Assembly (NCBI GenBank): GCA_016793885.1
Contig: JAEUHE010000193.1
Coordinates: 1-64,000 of the forward strand
Source of the DNA: Verrucomicrobiales bacterium
GTDB taxonomy: Bacteria > Verrucomicrobiota > Verrucomicrobiia > Limisphaerales > UBA11320
DNA: 64,000 nucleotides
Direction of reading: 5' to 3'
Both the position numbers and the translations under genes were made by a program. This document shows positions 28,260-36,268 of the stretch, piece after piece. The notes beneath the pieces were generated by a model, which worked only from the letters and a program-made list of their open reading frames with translations, did no database searches and was not told where the DNA came from. The number at the start of each line of letters is the position of its first letter. Position 1 is the first letter of the stretch.

Positions 28260-28811
28260 ATGCAACCTAGTGAAGTTGTCTCCGAGATTTTCGATGTCTT
28301 CCATGAGCATGGGGACGGGATGTATGGAGAGCGCGTGACGGAGCAGCAGCACGCCCTGCAGTGTGCTGCCTTGGCGCAGAAGGCCGGGGAGCCGCCGGCC
28401 CTGATCGCCGCCTGTTTGCTTCACGATTACGGTCACTTGGTTCATGGGTTGGGCGAAGATATCGCCGATCGAGGAGTCGATGCTCGCCACGAGCGAGTCG
28501 GAGCCAACCGTCTGGAGGCTTGGTTCCCTGCCGCCGTCGTTGAACCGGTGCGGCATCACGCGACCGCTAAGCGCTATCTCTGTTGGAAAGATCGCCAATA
28601 TTTCCAGGGGCTGTCGGCCGCCTCCCAGAAAAGCCTGGCTTTGCAGGGCGGACCGATGACCGAATCCGAGGCTCGGGATTTTGAGGCGCATCCGCACTTC
28701 GCCAGCGCGGTGAAGCTCCGTCAGTATGACGATCAGGCAAAGGTGCCGGGCATGATCACTCCCGCGTTGGAGGACTTCCGCGACCTGTTGGAATCTCTGG
28801 TTCGGTTCTAG
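28260..28811 (+). CDS. PhnZ-like HD-domain mixed-valent di-iron oxygenase
   Basis: I prefer the ATG at 28260, nine bases after GGGGAAG (an ATG at 28251 would touch it); 183 aa. Metal ligands expected for the HD oxygenases are present in order: H31, H55-D56, H59, H77 (ARHERVG), H99/H100 and D157/D158 (RQYDDQAK). Their spacing follows PhnZ closely, as I recall its numbering. The motif YGERVTEQQHALQ carries the conserved Glu. This family oxidatively cleaves C-P bonds of hydroxy-phosphonates; relatives act on other substrates. No PhnY-type partner hydroxylase is nearby, so the phosphonate role is an inference. Confidence 0.75.
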   Translation: MQPSEVVSEIFDVFHEHGDGMYGERVTEQQHALQCAALAQKAGEPPALIAACLLHDYGHLVHGLGEDIADRGVDARHERVGANRLEAWFPAAVVEPVRHHATAKRYLCWKDRQYFQGLSAASQKSLALQGGPMTESEARDFEAHPHFASAVKLRQYDDQAKVPGMITPALEDFRDLLESLVRF

Positions 28812-28901
28812 CATCCTGTCGGACTTTCCCCCACCGGAGGTGAGACTGTCTTTGAACCTCATCTGTGCTAAAGAATGACGTAGGAAATGTCGCGACAGGC
28901 T

Positions 28902-29123
28902 GCTAGATGTTTTTCCTGCGGAAAAGAGCCGATCCGTTGAAGGTTTTCTTGAACATAGGGCGGGGCAAGGGCGTCGGGTTTTGCATGGATCCCCGCTTCG
29001 TCACTACCCCGACTCCGAGTCGGGGTGATTGCTAGCAGGCCGAAGCCAAGAAAGCCCTGGAACCAAGGAGTAGCCCTGGCGGGCACCCTGCAGAACGATA
29101 TTCTAAGTCCGACGGCCTGCTAG
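28902..29123. repeat. About 220-bp dispersed repeat, copy A
   Basis: Matches copy B (41311-41527) strongly at both ends and weakly in the middle. Left end: GCTAGATNTTTTTCCTGCGG. Centre: a 19-bp palindrome CCCCGACTCCGAGTCGGGG (29007-29025). Right third: a perfect 12-bp inverted repeat, GCTAGCAGGCCG at 29031-29042 against 29113-29124. The final CTAG carries the stop codon of the minus-strand transglycosylase gene. A short frame on the minus strand (GLLAITPTRSRG) recurs in both copies but is interrupted differently, so I regard the element as non-coding. Confidence 0.75.
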
Positions 29124-29716
29124 CGTTTGGACTTGGGGGGGAAGGTTTCGCGGTAGCGCACGTAGCGCTCGGAGACTCTCACCACATAGTCGCGGGTGCT
29201 GGGAAAGCCGATCGCTTGGATGAAGGCGGCGCTGTTGGTGGCTGCCGCACCCTTGGCCCACTTGAGCACGTTGGCTCTGCCCGCATTGTAGTCGGCCAAG
29301 GCGTAGGGCAGGGGATTGTCGGTGTTCTTGTAGCGTTGGGACACTTTGCGCAGATACCAGGTCCCGGCGCGGGTGTTCATGGAGGGATCCAGCATCTGAC
29401 GTTCGAAGTGCAGGGCCACGCGCTCGGCGCGTGCCCACTCATCAGCGGTGCCGGGCATGAGCTGCATCAGCCCCAGCTCTCCCTTGGATCCGCGGGCATT
29501 GGGATCGAACCCGCTCTCCCGCCAGACCACGGCTTTGATGAGCGCGGGATGGACCTGATAGCGCGAGGCTGCCGCCAGGATAAAGGCGTCCTGACTGGAT
29601 TCCTTCCAGCCCCGGTAGCGTTCCCACAAAGTGAGCACCCCGCCCGCGAGGATGAGCAGGAAAACGCCGACTCGCAGGCGTCGAGACCGGCGGGATGACT
29701 CGGAAGGCTTCACCAC
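29120..29716 (-). CDS. Membrane-anchored lytic transglycosylase (SLT family)
   Basis: 198 aa from a GTG start. An N-terminal membrane anchor (about residues 13-30) precedes a lysozyme-like SLT domain (about 45-180). Family motifs are complete: ALIKAVVWRESGFDP with the catalytic Glu, GELGLMQLMP, the ALADYNAGRANV loop and a final YVVRVSERY. The enzyme cleaves peptidoglycan between MurNAc and GlcNAc to form anhydro ends. The stop codon lies within the end of dispersed repeat copy A. The gene is 54 bp downstream of the rrf2-type gene on the same strand. Confidence 0.85.
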   Translation of the reverse strand: MVKPSESSRRSRRLRVGVFLLILAGGVLTLWERYRGWKESSQDAFILAAASRYQVHPALIKAVVWRESGFDPNARGSKGELGLMQLMPGTADEWARAERVALHFERQMLDPSMNTRAGTWYLRKVSQRYKNTDNPLPYALADYNAGRANVLKWAKGAAATNSAAFIQAIGFPSTRDYVVRVSERYVRYRETFPPKSKR

Positions 29717-29770
29717 AGTTATAAACGCCGGGAAGGTCAGACGGTTTTGCGGCTGCTGGCCCGGGCCCGG

Positions 29771-30190
29771 CTAGATGTAATACATTCTCTGCTTGGCACT
29801 GCTTTGCTCCGCCAGGCTCTGGAAGTTGATGGAGTCGGCGGCCTGGTCGACGGTATCCTGGAGCTTTTTCCAAGCCTCGCGCAGTTCGCTGGGGCATTGG
29901 GCATCCGTCAAGGCGGAGGTATCGAACAAGGGGCCGTGCACCGTGCGCAGGACCTCGCCCAGGGTAATCTCCCCTGGCGGCCGGGCCAGCAAATAGCCCC
30001 CCTCCTTGCCGCGCACACTGCGAACGATGTTGCGGGACTTTAGATCGATGAGGATTTGAACCAGGTAGTTGGCGGGCACGCCATTGGCTTTGGCCAGTTC
30101 GTCGACCTTCATGGCCTTCTCCTCGCCATAGTGCCGCGCCAGGCTGAGCACGGCTCGGGCCGCGTAGTCGCTTTTGACCGATAGTTTCAC
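29771..30190 (-). CDS. Rrf2-family transcriptional regulator
   Basis: The GTG at 30190 starts the protein exactly where Rrf2 homology begins (KLSVKSDYAARAVLSLA), giving 139 aa, the normal family length. The longer upstream frame runs through a dispersed-repeat fragment and is not coding. A winged helix-turn-helix covers about residues 22-65 (VDELAKANGVPANYLVQILIDL, then the RGKEGGYLLA wing). The three-Cys cluster that binds Fe-S in IscR and NsrR is absent; only one Cys is seen, so it probably senses by another means. Its target could be the adjacent transglycosylase or the divergent gene. Confidence 0.85.
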   Translation of the reverse strand: MKLSVKSDYAARAVLSLARHYGEEKAMKVDELAKANGVPANYLVQILIDLKSRNIVRSVRGKEGGYLLARPPGEITLGEVLRTVHGPLFDTSALTDAQCPSELREAWKKLQDTVDQAADSINFQSLAEQSSAKQRMYYI

Positions 30191-30238
30191 CAGGTGGAGA
30201 TAATCAGGGGTTGAGGCCTGGGACAAGAAGGGATTGCA

Positions 30239-30276
30239 GCTAGATATTTTTCCTGCGGCAAAGAGCTGATCCACTG
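30239..30276. repeat. Dispersed repeat, left-end fragment (copy C)
   Basis: These 38 bp repeat the left end of copies A and B (CTAGATATTTTTCCTGCGG, then AAAGAGCYGATCC). The palindrome and right end are missing. It lies between the divergent rrf2-type and BatE-like genes, so unlike A and B it is upstream of genes. Confidence 0.7.
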
Positions 30277-30340
30277 AATCGGGCCAGAGCCAAGCCTTGC
30301 TTCCTCGGGTGCTCTCAGGATAAAAACTCCGCTCGTCGAA

Positions 30341-31159
30341 ATGGTTATCTGTCAAACCAATCGGGCCGCCTTCTCCTTTCTTGTGGGGATGGTGGCTCTC
30401 TGTTTTCTGGCTATCGGCCTGCGAGCGGCGTCAGTGGACGTTTCGGTGGCCTTTGACGAGGCCAACCGACTTTACGAACAGGGGCGGTTTGGTGCGGCTG
30501 CCGATGCCTATGAGTCCCTGCTTCAGGCTGGGCAGACCACGCCGGCGGTGTTGCACAACTTGGGAAATGCCCGGTTCAGAAACGGCGAGATCGGACGCTC
30601 CATCCAGGCGTTCTTGCAGGCCGGGCGCCTGGCGCCACGCGATTCCGGCATCCAGTCGAATCTCCAGTTTGCCCGTCGGGCGGTCAAAGGGGCAGAGGAG
30701 TCGTCGGTTTCCTGGCCCCGGCGGTTGGTGGGCCGTCTGAGCGCGAACGAATGGGCTTGGCTGGCCTCGGGTTGTGGCTGGCTCTTCTTTCTGCTGCTTG
30801 CCGCACGTGAGTGGCGTCCGGCACTGCGTAGCCGAGTCGGGCCCTGGTTGCAGACCTCGGGTGTCTGCCTGGCCATCGCGGGTGTCGGCTTCTGGGTGGT
30901 CAGTGAGTCCGAGAGCCGCGCGATCGGCGTGGTGGTGGTCAAGGAAGCGCCGGTCCGTTTCACGCCTCTGGATGAGTCTCCGGTGTCCTTTGCGGCGGTC
31001 GATGGTCTGGAATTGGTGATTTTGGGACATAAGCCCGGCGTTTCCGGGCAGGGGGAATGGGTTGAGGTGCGGGATGCGGCGCAACGTTCCGGGTGGATCA
31101 AGCGCGGTGCGCTAGGACTGGTGACGGAGGAGCCGGTGACAACGGGTCCATCCAGATGA
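30341..31159 (+). CDS. BatE-like TPR / SH3 membrane protein
   Basis: 272 aa: signal or anchor helix (about 9-30), TPR-type repeats (about 35-110, FDEANRLYEQGRFGAAADAYESLL and VLHNLGNARFRNGEIG), two membrane helices (about 140-155 and 172-190) and a C-terminal bacterial SH3-like domain (about 198-262). This architecture matches BatE of the Bat aerotolerance operons, where it works with MoxR and VWA proteins. Those partners are not adjacent here. It overlaps tlyA by 4 nt (ATGA), so the two are probably co-translated. Confidence 0.7.
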   Translation: MVICQTNRAAFSFLVGMVALCFLAIGLRAASVDVSVAFDEANRLYEQGRFGAAADAYESLLQAGQTTPAVLHNLGNARFRNGEIGRSIQAFLQAGRLAPRDSGIQSNLQFARRAVKGAEESSVSWPRRLVGRLSANEWAWLASGCGWLFFLLLAAREWRPALRSRVGPWLQTSGVCLAIAGVGFWVVSESESRAIGVVVVKEAPVRFTPLDESPVSFAAVDGLELVILGHKPGVSGQGEWVEVRDAAQRSGWIKRGALGLVTEEPVTTGPSR

Positions 31160-31899
31160 AGCGACTGGACCAAGCACTCGTGGAGCAGGGCCTGTGCGAG
31201 AGTCGGGAGAAGGCGAAGCGGGCGATATTGGCCGGCGACGTGCGCGTGAATGGCCAGGTGGCGCAGAAGGCGAGCGACTCGGTGCGGCCGGGCGATGAAC
31301 TGGGCTTGGCGGCGCGTGAGCGCTACGTCAGTCGGGGCGGTCTCAAGCTGGAGCACGCCCTGAAGCACTTTGGCGTCGAAGTCCAGGGCAAGCGGGCGGT
31401 GGATCTGGGAGCTTCGACCGGAGGGTTCACCGATTGTCTGCTGCAAGCCGGCGCCAGCCAGGTTTACGCGGTGGATGTGGGGCAGGGCCAGCTGGCTTGG
31501 AAGCTCCGCCAGGACCCCCGAGTCGTGGTGATGGAGCGGACGAACGCCCGGTCGTTGAGTCCGGCCGGGTTCCCCGCTGGGTTCCAGCACGTGCCGCTCA
31601 TTGTCATCGACTGTGCCTTCATCTCCCTTCGCCAGATCCTTCCGTCCGCGATTTCCCTGCTTGACCTAGGGGGGCTGATCGTGGCGTTGATCAAGCCGCA
31701 ATTTGAAGCCGGAAAGTCCGAGGTGGACAAGGGTGCCGGCGTGATTCTGGATCCGCTGGTCCATGAGCGGGTAGTCCAGGAGATCCGGGACTTTGTGGTC
31801 CAGGAGCTGAAGGCTGTCTGGCGTGGCGTCGTGGAGTCGCCCTTGGTGGGGCCGGCGGGGAACAAAGAATTTTTGGCACTGATTGAAAAAGCGGCTTGA
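31156..31899 (+). CDS. tlyA: TlyA-family rRNA 2'-O-methyltransferase
   Basis: The ATG at 31156 overlaps the previous stop and gives 247 aa beginning MKRLDQALVEQGLCESREKA, an S4 RNA-binding domain (residues 1-62). The FtsJ/RrmJ methyltransferase fold follows with the SAM motif AVDLGASTGGFTDCLL near residue 83 and the acidic DVGQGQLAW loop. TlyA proteins methylate 16S and/or 23S rRNA and were long called hemolysins. The gene is followed by nadK with a 17-nt overlap. Confidence 0.9.
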   Translation: MKRLDQALVEQGLCESREKAKRAILAGDVRVNGQVAQKASDSVRPGDELGLAARERYVSRGGLKLEHALKHFGVEVQGKRAVDLGASTGGFTDCLLQAGASQVYAVDVGQGQLAWKLRQDPRVVVMERTNARSLSPAGFPAGFQHVPLIVIDCAFISLRQILPSAISLLDLGGLIVALIKPQFEAGKSEVDKGAGVILDPLVHERVVQEIRDFVVQELKAVWRGVVESPLVGPAGNKEFLALIEKAA

Positions 31900-32767
31900 A
31901 CCCATTCGCACGGTCGGTCTGACGGCCAACTCGCAGAAGCCGCTCAGCCGCGCCCTGGTTCAGCGCACGGCTCGGCTGGTGCTTAAGAGCGGGCGAGCCC
32001 TCCTGTGCGATGCCGCGACGGCTCAGTTGGCCGGGCTCTCCTGCACCCAGTTTGCAGACACTCGCGGCTTGGCGGGTGAGGTGGACCTCCTGTTGGTGTT
32101 CGGTGGGGACGGGACCATGCTTCGGGTGGCTCGCGACACCGCCGGCATTCCCACTCCCATCCTCGGGGTGAAGGTGGGGGGGCTCGGGTTTCTGACCGCC
32201 GTCCAGACCCATCAGCTTCCCGCGGCCTTGGAAAAGGTCTGGACTGGCCACTACTCGCTGGAAACCCGGCCCTTGATTGAGGCCCGCATCGAAGGCCGCA
32301 CCAAGTCCCCGGCTCAGGTGGCGCTCAACGATTTTGTGCTGGGCCGCGGAGATGTCTTCCGGCTGATCGAGTTGGGCGTCAGCGTGGACGAGGAGTTTCT
32401 GACCCGCTACCGCTGCGATGGTTTGATTGTCAGCTCGCCCACGGGGTCGACCGCCTACTCGCTGGCGGCGGGTGGGGCGATCGTCAGTCCGAAGGCGGAT
32501 GTGATGACCCTCACGCCGATCTGTCCGCACACGCTGTCCAACCGTTCCATCATTGTCGACTCCCACTCGCTGGTGAAAGTCGCGGTGCTGAGTCGGACCG
32601 TCCAGACCATTCTGACCGCCGACGGTCAAGTGCAGACCCCGCTGAAACCGGGGGAGGTCGTGCAGATCAGCCAGAGCCGGCATTCAGTGCGGCTGCTTCG
32701 TCTGGAGGGCAGCGCGTTTTTTGCGACGCTTCGGCAGAAGTTGAACTGGAACGGGAGCAGTGTTTGA
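31883..32767 (+). CDS. nadK: NAD kinase
   Basis: 294 aa from a TTG start that lies inside the end of tlyA (17-nt overlap). The ATP-binding GGDGTML motif is at about residues 74-80, followed by GVKVGGLGFL. Further motifs are NDFVLGRG and the substrate loop CDGLIVSSPTGSTAYSLAAGG. The enzyme makes NADP from NAD and ATP. Length and motifs are complete. Pairing of tlyA with nadK is common in bacteria and supports the start used. Confidence 0.92.
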   Translation: MKKRLEPIRTVGLTANSQKPLSRALVQRTARLVLKSGRALLCDAATAQLAGLSCTQFADTRGLAGEVDLLLVFGGDGTMLRVARDTAGIPTPILGVKVGGLGFLTAVQTHQLPAALEKVWTGHYSLETRPLIEARIEGRTKSPAQVALNDFVLGRGDVFRLIELGVSVDEEFLTRYRCDGLIVSSPTGSTAYSLAAGGAIVSPKADVMTLTPICPHTLSNRSIIVDSHSLVKVAVLSRTVQTILTADGQVQTPLKPGEVVQISQSRHSVRLLRLEGSAFFATLRQKLNWNGSSV

Positions 32768-32837
32768 GCCGCGTGAACCTTGGAAACCGAACGCGCATCT
32801 ATCGAAATCGAAGTCACCTTAGCTACTGAATCACATC

Positions 32838-33878
32838 ATGCTTCGCCTCAAAGATATTGCTGAGCGCGCCGGGGTATCGATCATGACCGTGTCGAAATCG
32901 CTGCGGGATGCGCCTGACATCTCGGCGGCGACGCGTGAGCGCATCAAGAAGCTGGCGTCGGACATGGGCTATGTGCCCAACTCCGCCGCCCAGGGATTGC
33001 GCAACCGCACCACCCGTCTCCTGGGACTCATCATTCCGGCGGCGACCAATCCCATCTACGCGCGGATCACCATGGCGATTGAAGAGCAGGCGTATGCTCG
33101 GGGCTATGACGTGGTCTTTGCCCACTCCCTGAATCAGCCGGACCGGGAGGAGGTCTGCATTCAACGCATGTTGGCCCGGCGGGTCGACGGCGTGTTCATC
33201 AGCCCGGTCTATCGCATGGAGACCGAGTCGCCGGCCTACCGCGAGCTGTGGAACCGGCGGGTTCCGACGGTGTTGCTGGGGCATCGTGCTCCGTTTTGCG
33301 CCAACTTTGCGTCGGTGGAGACGGAAGATATTCTCGCGAGCTACCGGGTGACTCGACACTTGCTTCAGCTTGGTCATCGTCGGATTGCCTTCTTGGCAGG
33401 TCCGAGCAGCTCGCCGACCAGCCACGAACGGCTCGAGGGCTACCGCCGAGCGGTGCGCGAGCTGGGGCTTCAGGTGGAGGATTCGCTGATCTTTCAGGCG
33501 GGCAGTACCATTGACGAGGGCGAGAAGGCGGCCGCCCAGATGGCGGGCGAGAAGTGCGGCGCCACCGCCATCCAGGCCGTCAACGACATGGTGGCCATCG
33601 GAGCTGGAACGTTCTTTCTGCAGCAGGGGCTCCGCATCCCGCAGGATTTTTCGATCGCCGGGTTTGGCAACATTCTCGTCAGTGAACATTTTCGCGTCCC
33701 GCTAACCACCATTCGCCAGCCCAAGTTCCGGCTGGGAGTGGCGGCGGTGGAAACGATGTTTCGACTTCTGGATGGCGAGATGCCTCCGGTCAAGCGCTTG
33801 GCTGGCGACCTGGTGGTGCGGGAAAGCACCGGCGCTCCTCCGGCCGTTTCGGCCTTTGGCGTGCGCGAGCAAGTGTGA
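32838..33878 (+). CDS. LacI-family transcriptional regulator
   Basis: 346 aa. The N-terminal LacI helix-turn-helix is complete (LKDIAERAGVSIMTVSKSL, residues 3-21, with hinge helix near 45-58). A periplasmic-binding-protein-like sensor domain follows (about 62-335). No sugar-use or transport gene is adjacent, so the regulated genes and effector are unknown. A 70-bp gap separates it from nadK. Confidence 0.88.
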   Translation: MLRLKDIAERAGVSIMTVSKSLRDAPDISAATRERIKKLASDMGYVPNSAAQGLRNRTTRLLGLIIPAATNPIYARITMAIEEQAYARGYDVVFAHSLNQPDREEVCIQRMLARRVDGVFISPVYRMETESPAYRELWNRRVPTVLLGHRAPFCANFASVETEDILASYRVTRHLLQLGHRRIAFLAGPSSSPTSHERLEGYRRAVRELGLQVEDSLIFQAGSTIDEGEKAAAQMAGEKCGATAIQAVNDMVAIGAGTFFLQQGLRIPQDFSIAGFGNILVSEHFRVPLTTIRQPKFRLGVAAVETMFRLLDGEMPPVKRLAGDLVVRESTGAPPAVSAFGVREQV

Positions 33879-34171
33879 ACCGGGGGGGTGGGGTAGGTGT
33901 CAGGTGTCCGGTGTCAGGCGCCCGTAATCGTAATCGTAATCGCTCCCTCGCTCCGCGGAGGTCTCCCCATTTTCTCACACAGAGGTCGCAGAGATCACAC
34001 AGGGGGGGGGACTCGGATTGCACATTACGAACTGTTCATTGCTTACGTCCGCTGCGCTCGGGGAATTGTCCGTGGACGGACAACCCTACAGTTGTAGCGT
34101 GGGCCGTCTCGGCCCATTCCCATGTCCCCAATCGCAAATCCAAAATCTAAAATCTAAAATCCAAAATCGAC
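33879..34171. repeat. Repeat-filled intergenic region (heptamer arrays of three families plus a 70-bp palindromic repeat)
   Basis: This region, directly 3' of both the lacI-type gene and the convergent NtrC-type gene, holds: a delta array (unit GTGTCAG, about 33893-33920); three copies of CGTAAT (33923-33942); a beta array in minus orientation (34017-34044); a palindromic repeat (34050-34116) shared with 44858-44925; and a gamma array (unit AAAATCY, 34136-34170) that ends 2 bp before the NtrC stop codon. I see no gene. Confidence 0.75.
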
Positions 34172-35620
34172 TCACGCGGCTTCTGAGACTGCGTCTTCCA
34201 GATCTCGGGTGATCATGGCTTCGCGGTAGCCGGCTTGCCGATACTCGCTCAGCTTGTTGCGCAGAGTGCGTAGGCTGATCCCGATCATCTTGGCCGCGTG
34301 CGTACGATTGTTGTTGCAGCGCTTGAGGGCGGCAAAGATGAGGTCTTTTTCCAGCTGATCCAGGGTTGGAAGCGTGTCTAGTTCCTGCAGAGGCTGGGTG
34401 CCTCGCGATCGCTCGGGCAGCTCTTCGCTGGCGATCACCACATGGCTGGTGGATCGGGTGAGCCCCAGGTGTTCGGGTGTCAGGGTTTCCTCGCCGGCGG
34501 CGAAGATGACCGCGCGCTGCAGGACGTTCTCCAGCTCGCGGACATTCCCCGGCCAATGATGGCTCATGAGCGCATCCAAACACTGGCTGCCCAACATCGG
34601 GGACGGGATGCCCAGGCGGCGGGCGCTCTGATCAACAAAGCGCTGGGAGAGCTGTGGAATGTCCTGCATGCGGCGTCGCAGCGGCGGGATGTACACGGGA
34701 ACCACGTTCAATCGGAAGTAGAGGTCTTCGCGAAATTCTTTGCGGGCGATGCTCTCCTCCAGATTTCGGTTGGTGGTGGCGATTACGCGGACATCGACCG
34801 GGATGGTTTTGCTGCCCCCGACGCGCTCAAGCTCCCGCTCCTGGAGCACGCGCAACAGCTTCGCTTGGACTTGCGGCAGCACCTCGCTGACCTCGTCGAG
34901 CAGGATGGTCCCGCCATTGGCCAGTTCGAAGCGTCCCTCGCGGCGCGCGACCGCTCCGGTGAAGGCGCCTTTTTCGTGTCCGAAAAACTCGCTCTCGATC
35001 AGGTTTTCGGGCACGGCGGCGCAGTTCACCCGGATGTAGGCGGCGTTGCGCCTCAGGCTGTGCCGGAAGATCTCGCGCGCCACCAGCTCCTTGCCCGTGC
35101 CGCTTTCCCCTTGGATCAGCACGGTGGCATCCGTGGGACCCACTTTGGCGATGAGCGAATGCACTTCCTGCATCGCGGTGCTATCGCCGATCAAGGCGCT
35201 CAGGGTTTCGTCGGTGGGCGTCTGGCTGAGGAAGCGGTTGACCTTCACCAGCTGCGTGTATTCGGCCGCCTTGCACAGGCAGACCTCGACCTGCTGCGGA
35301 GTGAAGGGTTTGAGCAGATAGTCGAACGCGCCCTGCTTCATGCAATCCATGGCGCTTTCTACGGTTCCGTAGCCGGAAATGATGATGACCAGCGGCTTGT
35401 TGGTTCGGTGACGGCAAAAGTCGAGCAGGTCGGTTCCTTCGCCATCGGGCAGCCGGACATCGGCGATGACGACGTCGTAGTTGTCCTTGAGGAGGCATTC
35501 CCGTGCGGTCGCCAGGGTGGGGACGGCGGTCACTTCATAGTGGCATTGTTTCAGTTGGATCTCGAGGGTCTTTCGGAGGACCTGATCATCTTCCAGCAGC
35601 AATACTTTCTCGATAAGCAT
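34172..35620 (-). CDS. NtrC-family sigma-54-dependent response regulator
   Basis: 482 aa with the standard three parts. Receiver: residues 5-118 with D11-D12, phospho-acceptor D54 and KPF. Sigma-54 AAA+ domain: about 145-375, with Walker A GESGTGKE, the sigma-54-contacting GAFTGA loop and a Walker B-type GGTILLDEV. Fis-type helix-turn-helix: about 425-470 (THAAKMIGISLRTLRNKL). No histidine kinase gene is adjacent. It sits downstream of the FlgN-like/TPR/Pro-rich operon on the same strand after 213 bp. Sigma-54 promoters (TGGCAC-N5-TTGC) were looked for nearby and not found. Confidence 0.92.
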   Translation of the reverse strand: MLIEKVLLLEDDQVLRKTLEIQLKQCHYEVTAVPTLATARECLLKDNYDVVIADVRLPDGEGTDLLDFCRHRTNKPLVIIISGYGTVESAMDCMKQGAFDYLLKPFTPQQVEVCLCKAAEYTQLVKVNRFLSQTPTDETLSALIGDSTAMQEVHSLIAKVGPTDATVLIQGESGTGKELVAREIFRHSLRRNAAYIRVNCAAVPENLIESEFFGHEKGAFTGAVARREGRFELANGGTILLDEVSEVLPQVQAKLLRVLQERELERVGGSKTIPVDVRVIATTNRNLEESIARKEFREDLYFRLNVVPVYIPPLRRRMQDIPQLSQRFVDQSARRLGIPSPMLGSQCLDALMSHHWPGNVRELENVLQRAVIFAAGEETLTPEHLGLTRSTSHVVIASEELPERSRGTQPLQELDTLPTLDQLEKDLIFAALKRCNNNRTHAAKMIGISLRTLRNKLSEYRQAGYREAMITRDLEDAVSEAA

Positions 35621-35833
35621 GAGAACGGATCTTTTGGGAGCTTGGCTCCCGTTACCTTACGTCGCCGTCGGTACGCCACAAGATGGCAGAGTGAAGCCGG
35701 ACGGTTTCAGCATCACCTGCGACTCCATTCAGTGTGCCTCGCCCTCCGAGTTGGCGGGATCCTAGAAAGCCCTTTCCTTGGGCAGCTTCTGCGCCTTCCG
35801 CGAGAAGCCACAGAACTATTCGGCAGAAGTTGC

Positions 35834-36268
35834 CTAAACTTGAGGGGGATTCTGTTGATGGCGCCGATACAAATCGGCGACGTAGTTCGGCTGCGCCGGG
35901 GATTGGACCTTGGCCAGGTGCCGAGACGGAATGCTGCCGGCCCTAAGCAGCCGCTGCTCGTTCTCGCGATCCCGCAAAATCACGCGCATCAGCAGATCCT
36001 GCGTGCTGCGGAGCGCCACGGTCACTTCGGGGTGGTTCGTTCGGTCGTGGGGACCCCGCTGTTGCCAGGCCATCCGATGCTGGCGGAGCGATTGGAGAGC
36101 GGTGGCCAGCTGCGGCAGGAGTCGCTGTTTGGCCTCCGTCGTGTGCTTGGGCAGTCCCGGCTCCCCCTGTGCGAGCAGTGAGGCCTCCTGCTCCACCAGA
36201 TCGAGGATTTGGCGTCCGAGGGCTTGGTAGCTCTCCAGGGTGGTCAACAGCGGCAAGTTTGGACTCAT
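35834..36268 (-). CDS. Small helical protein, possibly FlgN-like
   Basis: The ATG at 36268 overlaps the upstream TPR gene stop by 4 nt and gives 144 aa; a longer frame upstream only shadows that gene. The whole protein is predicted helical: heptad-like leucines, a central TTEAKQRLLPQLATALQSL and a final LRDRENEQRLLRAG. Pattern and size resemble FlgN-type flagellar chaperones, but no flagellar gene is seen in the window, so the name is only a suggestion. Confidence 0.5.
   Translation of the reverse strand: MSPNLPLLTTLESYQALGRQILDLVEQEASLLAQGEPGLPKHTTEAKQRLLPQLATALQSLRQHRMAWQQRGPHDRTNHPEVTVALRSTQDLLMRVILRDRENEQRLLRAGSIPSRHLAKVQSPAQPNYVADLYRRHQQNPPQV

Noticed and set aside
30191-30355. N-terminal extension of the Rrf2 regulator
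   Set aside because: It is encoded by repeat fragment C and other non-coding sequence; Rrf2 homology starts at the GTG at 30190.
33893-34170. Heptamer arrays as a CRISPR array
   Set aside because: Units are 7 bp, contiguous and without spacers; no cas gene is present.
34442-36181. 579-codon plus-strand frame opposite the NtrC gene
   Set aside because: Shadow of a fully recognised response regulator; it also spans the intergenic region without a start signal.
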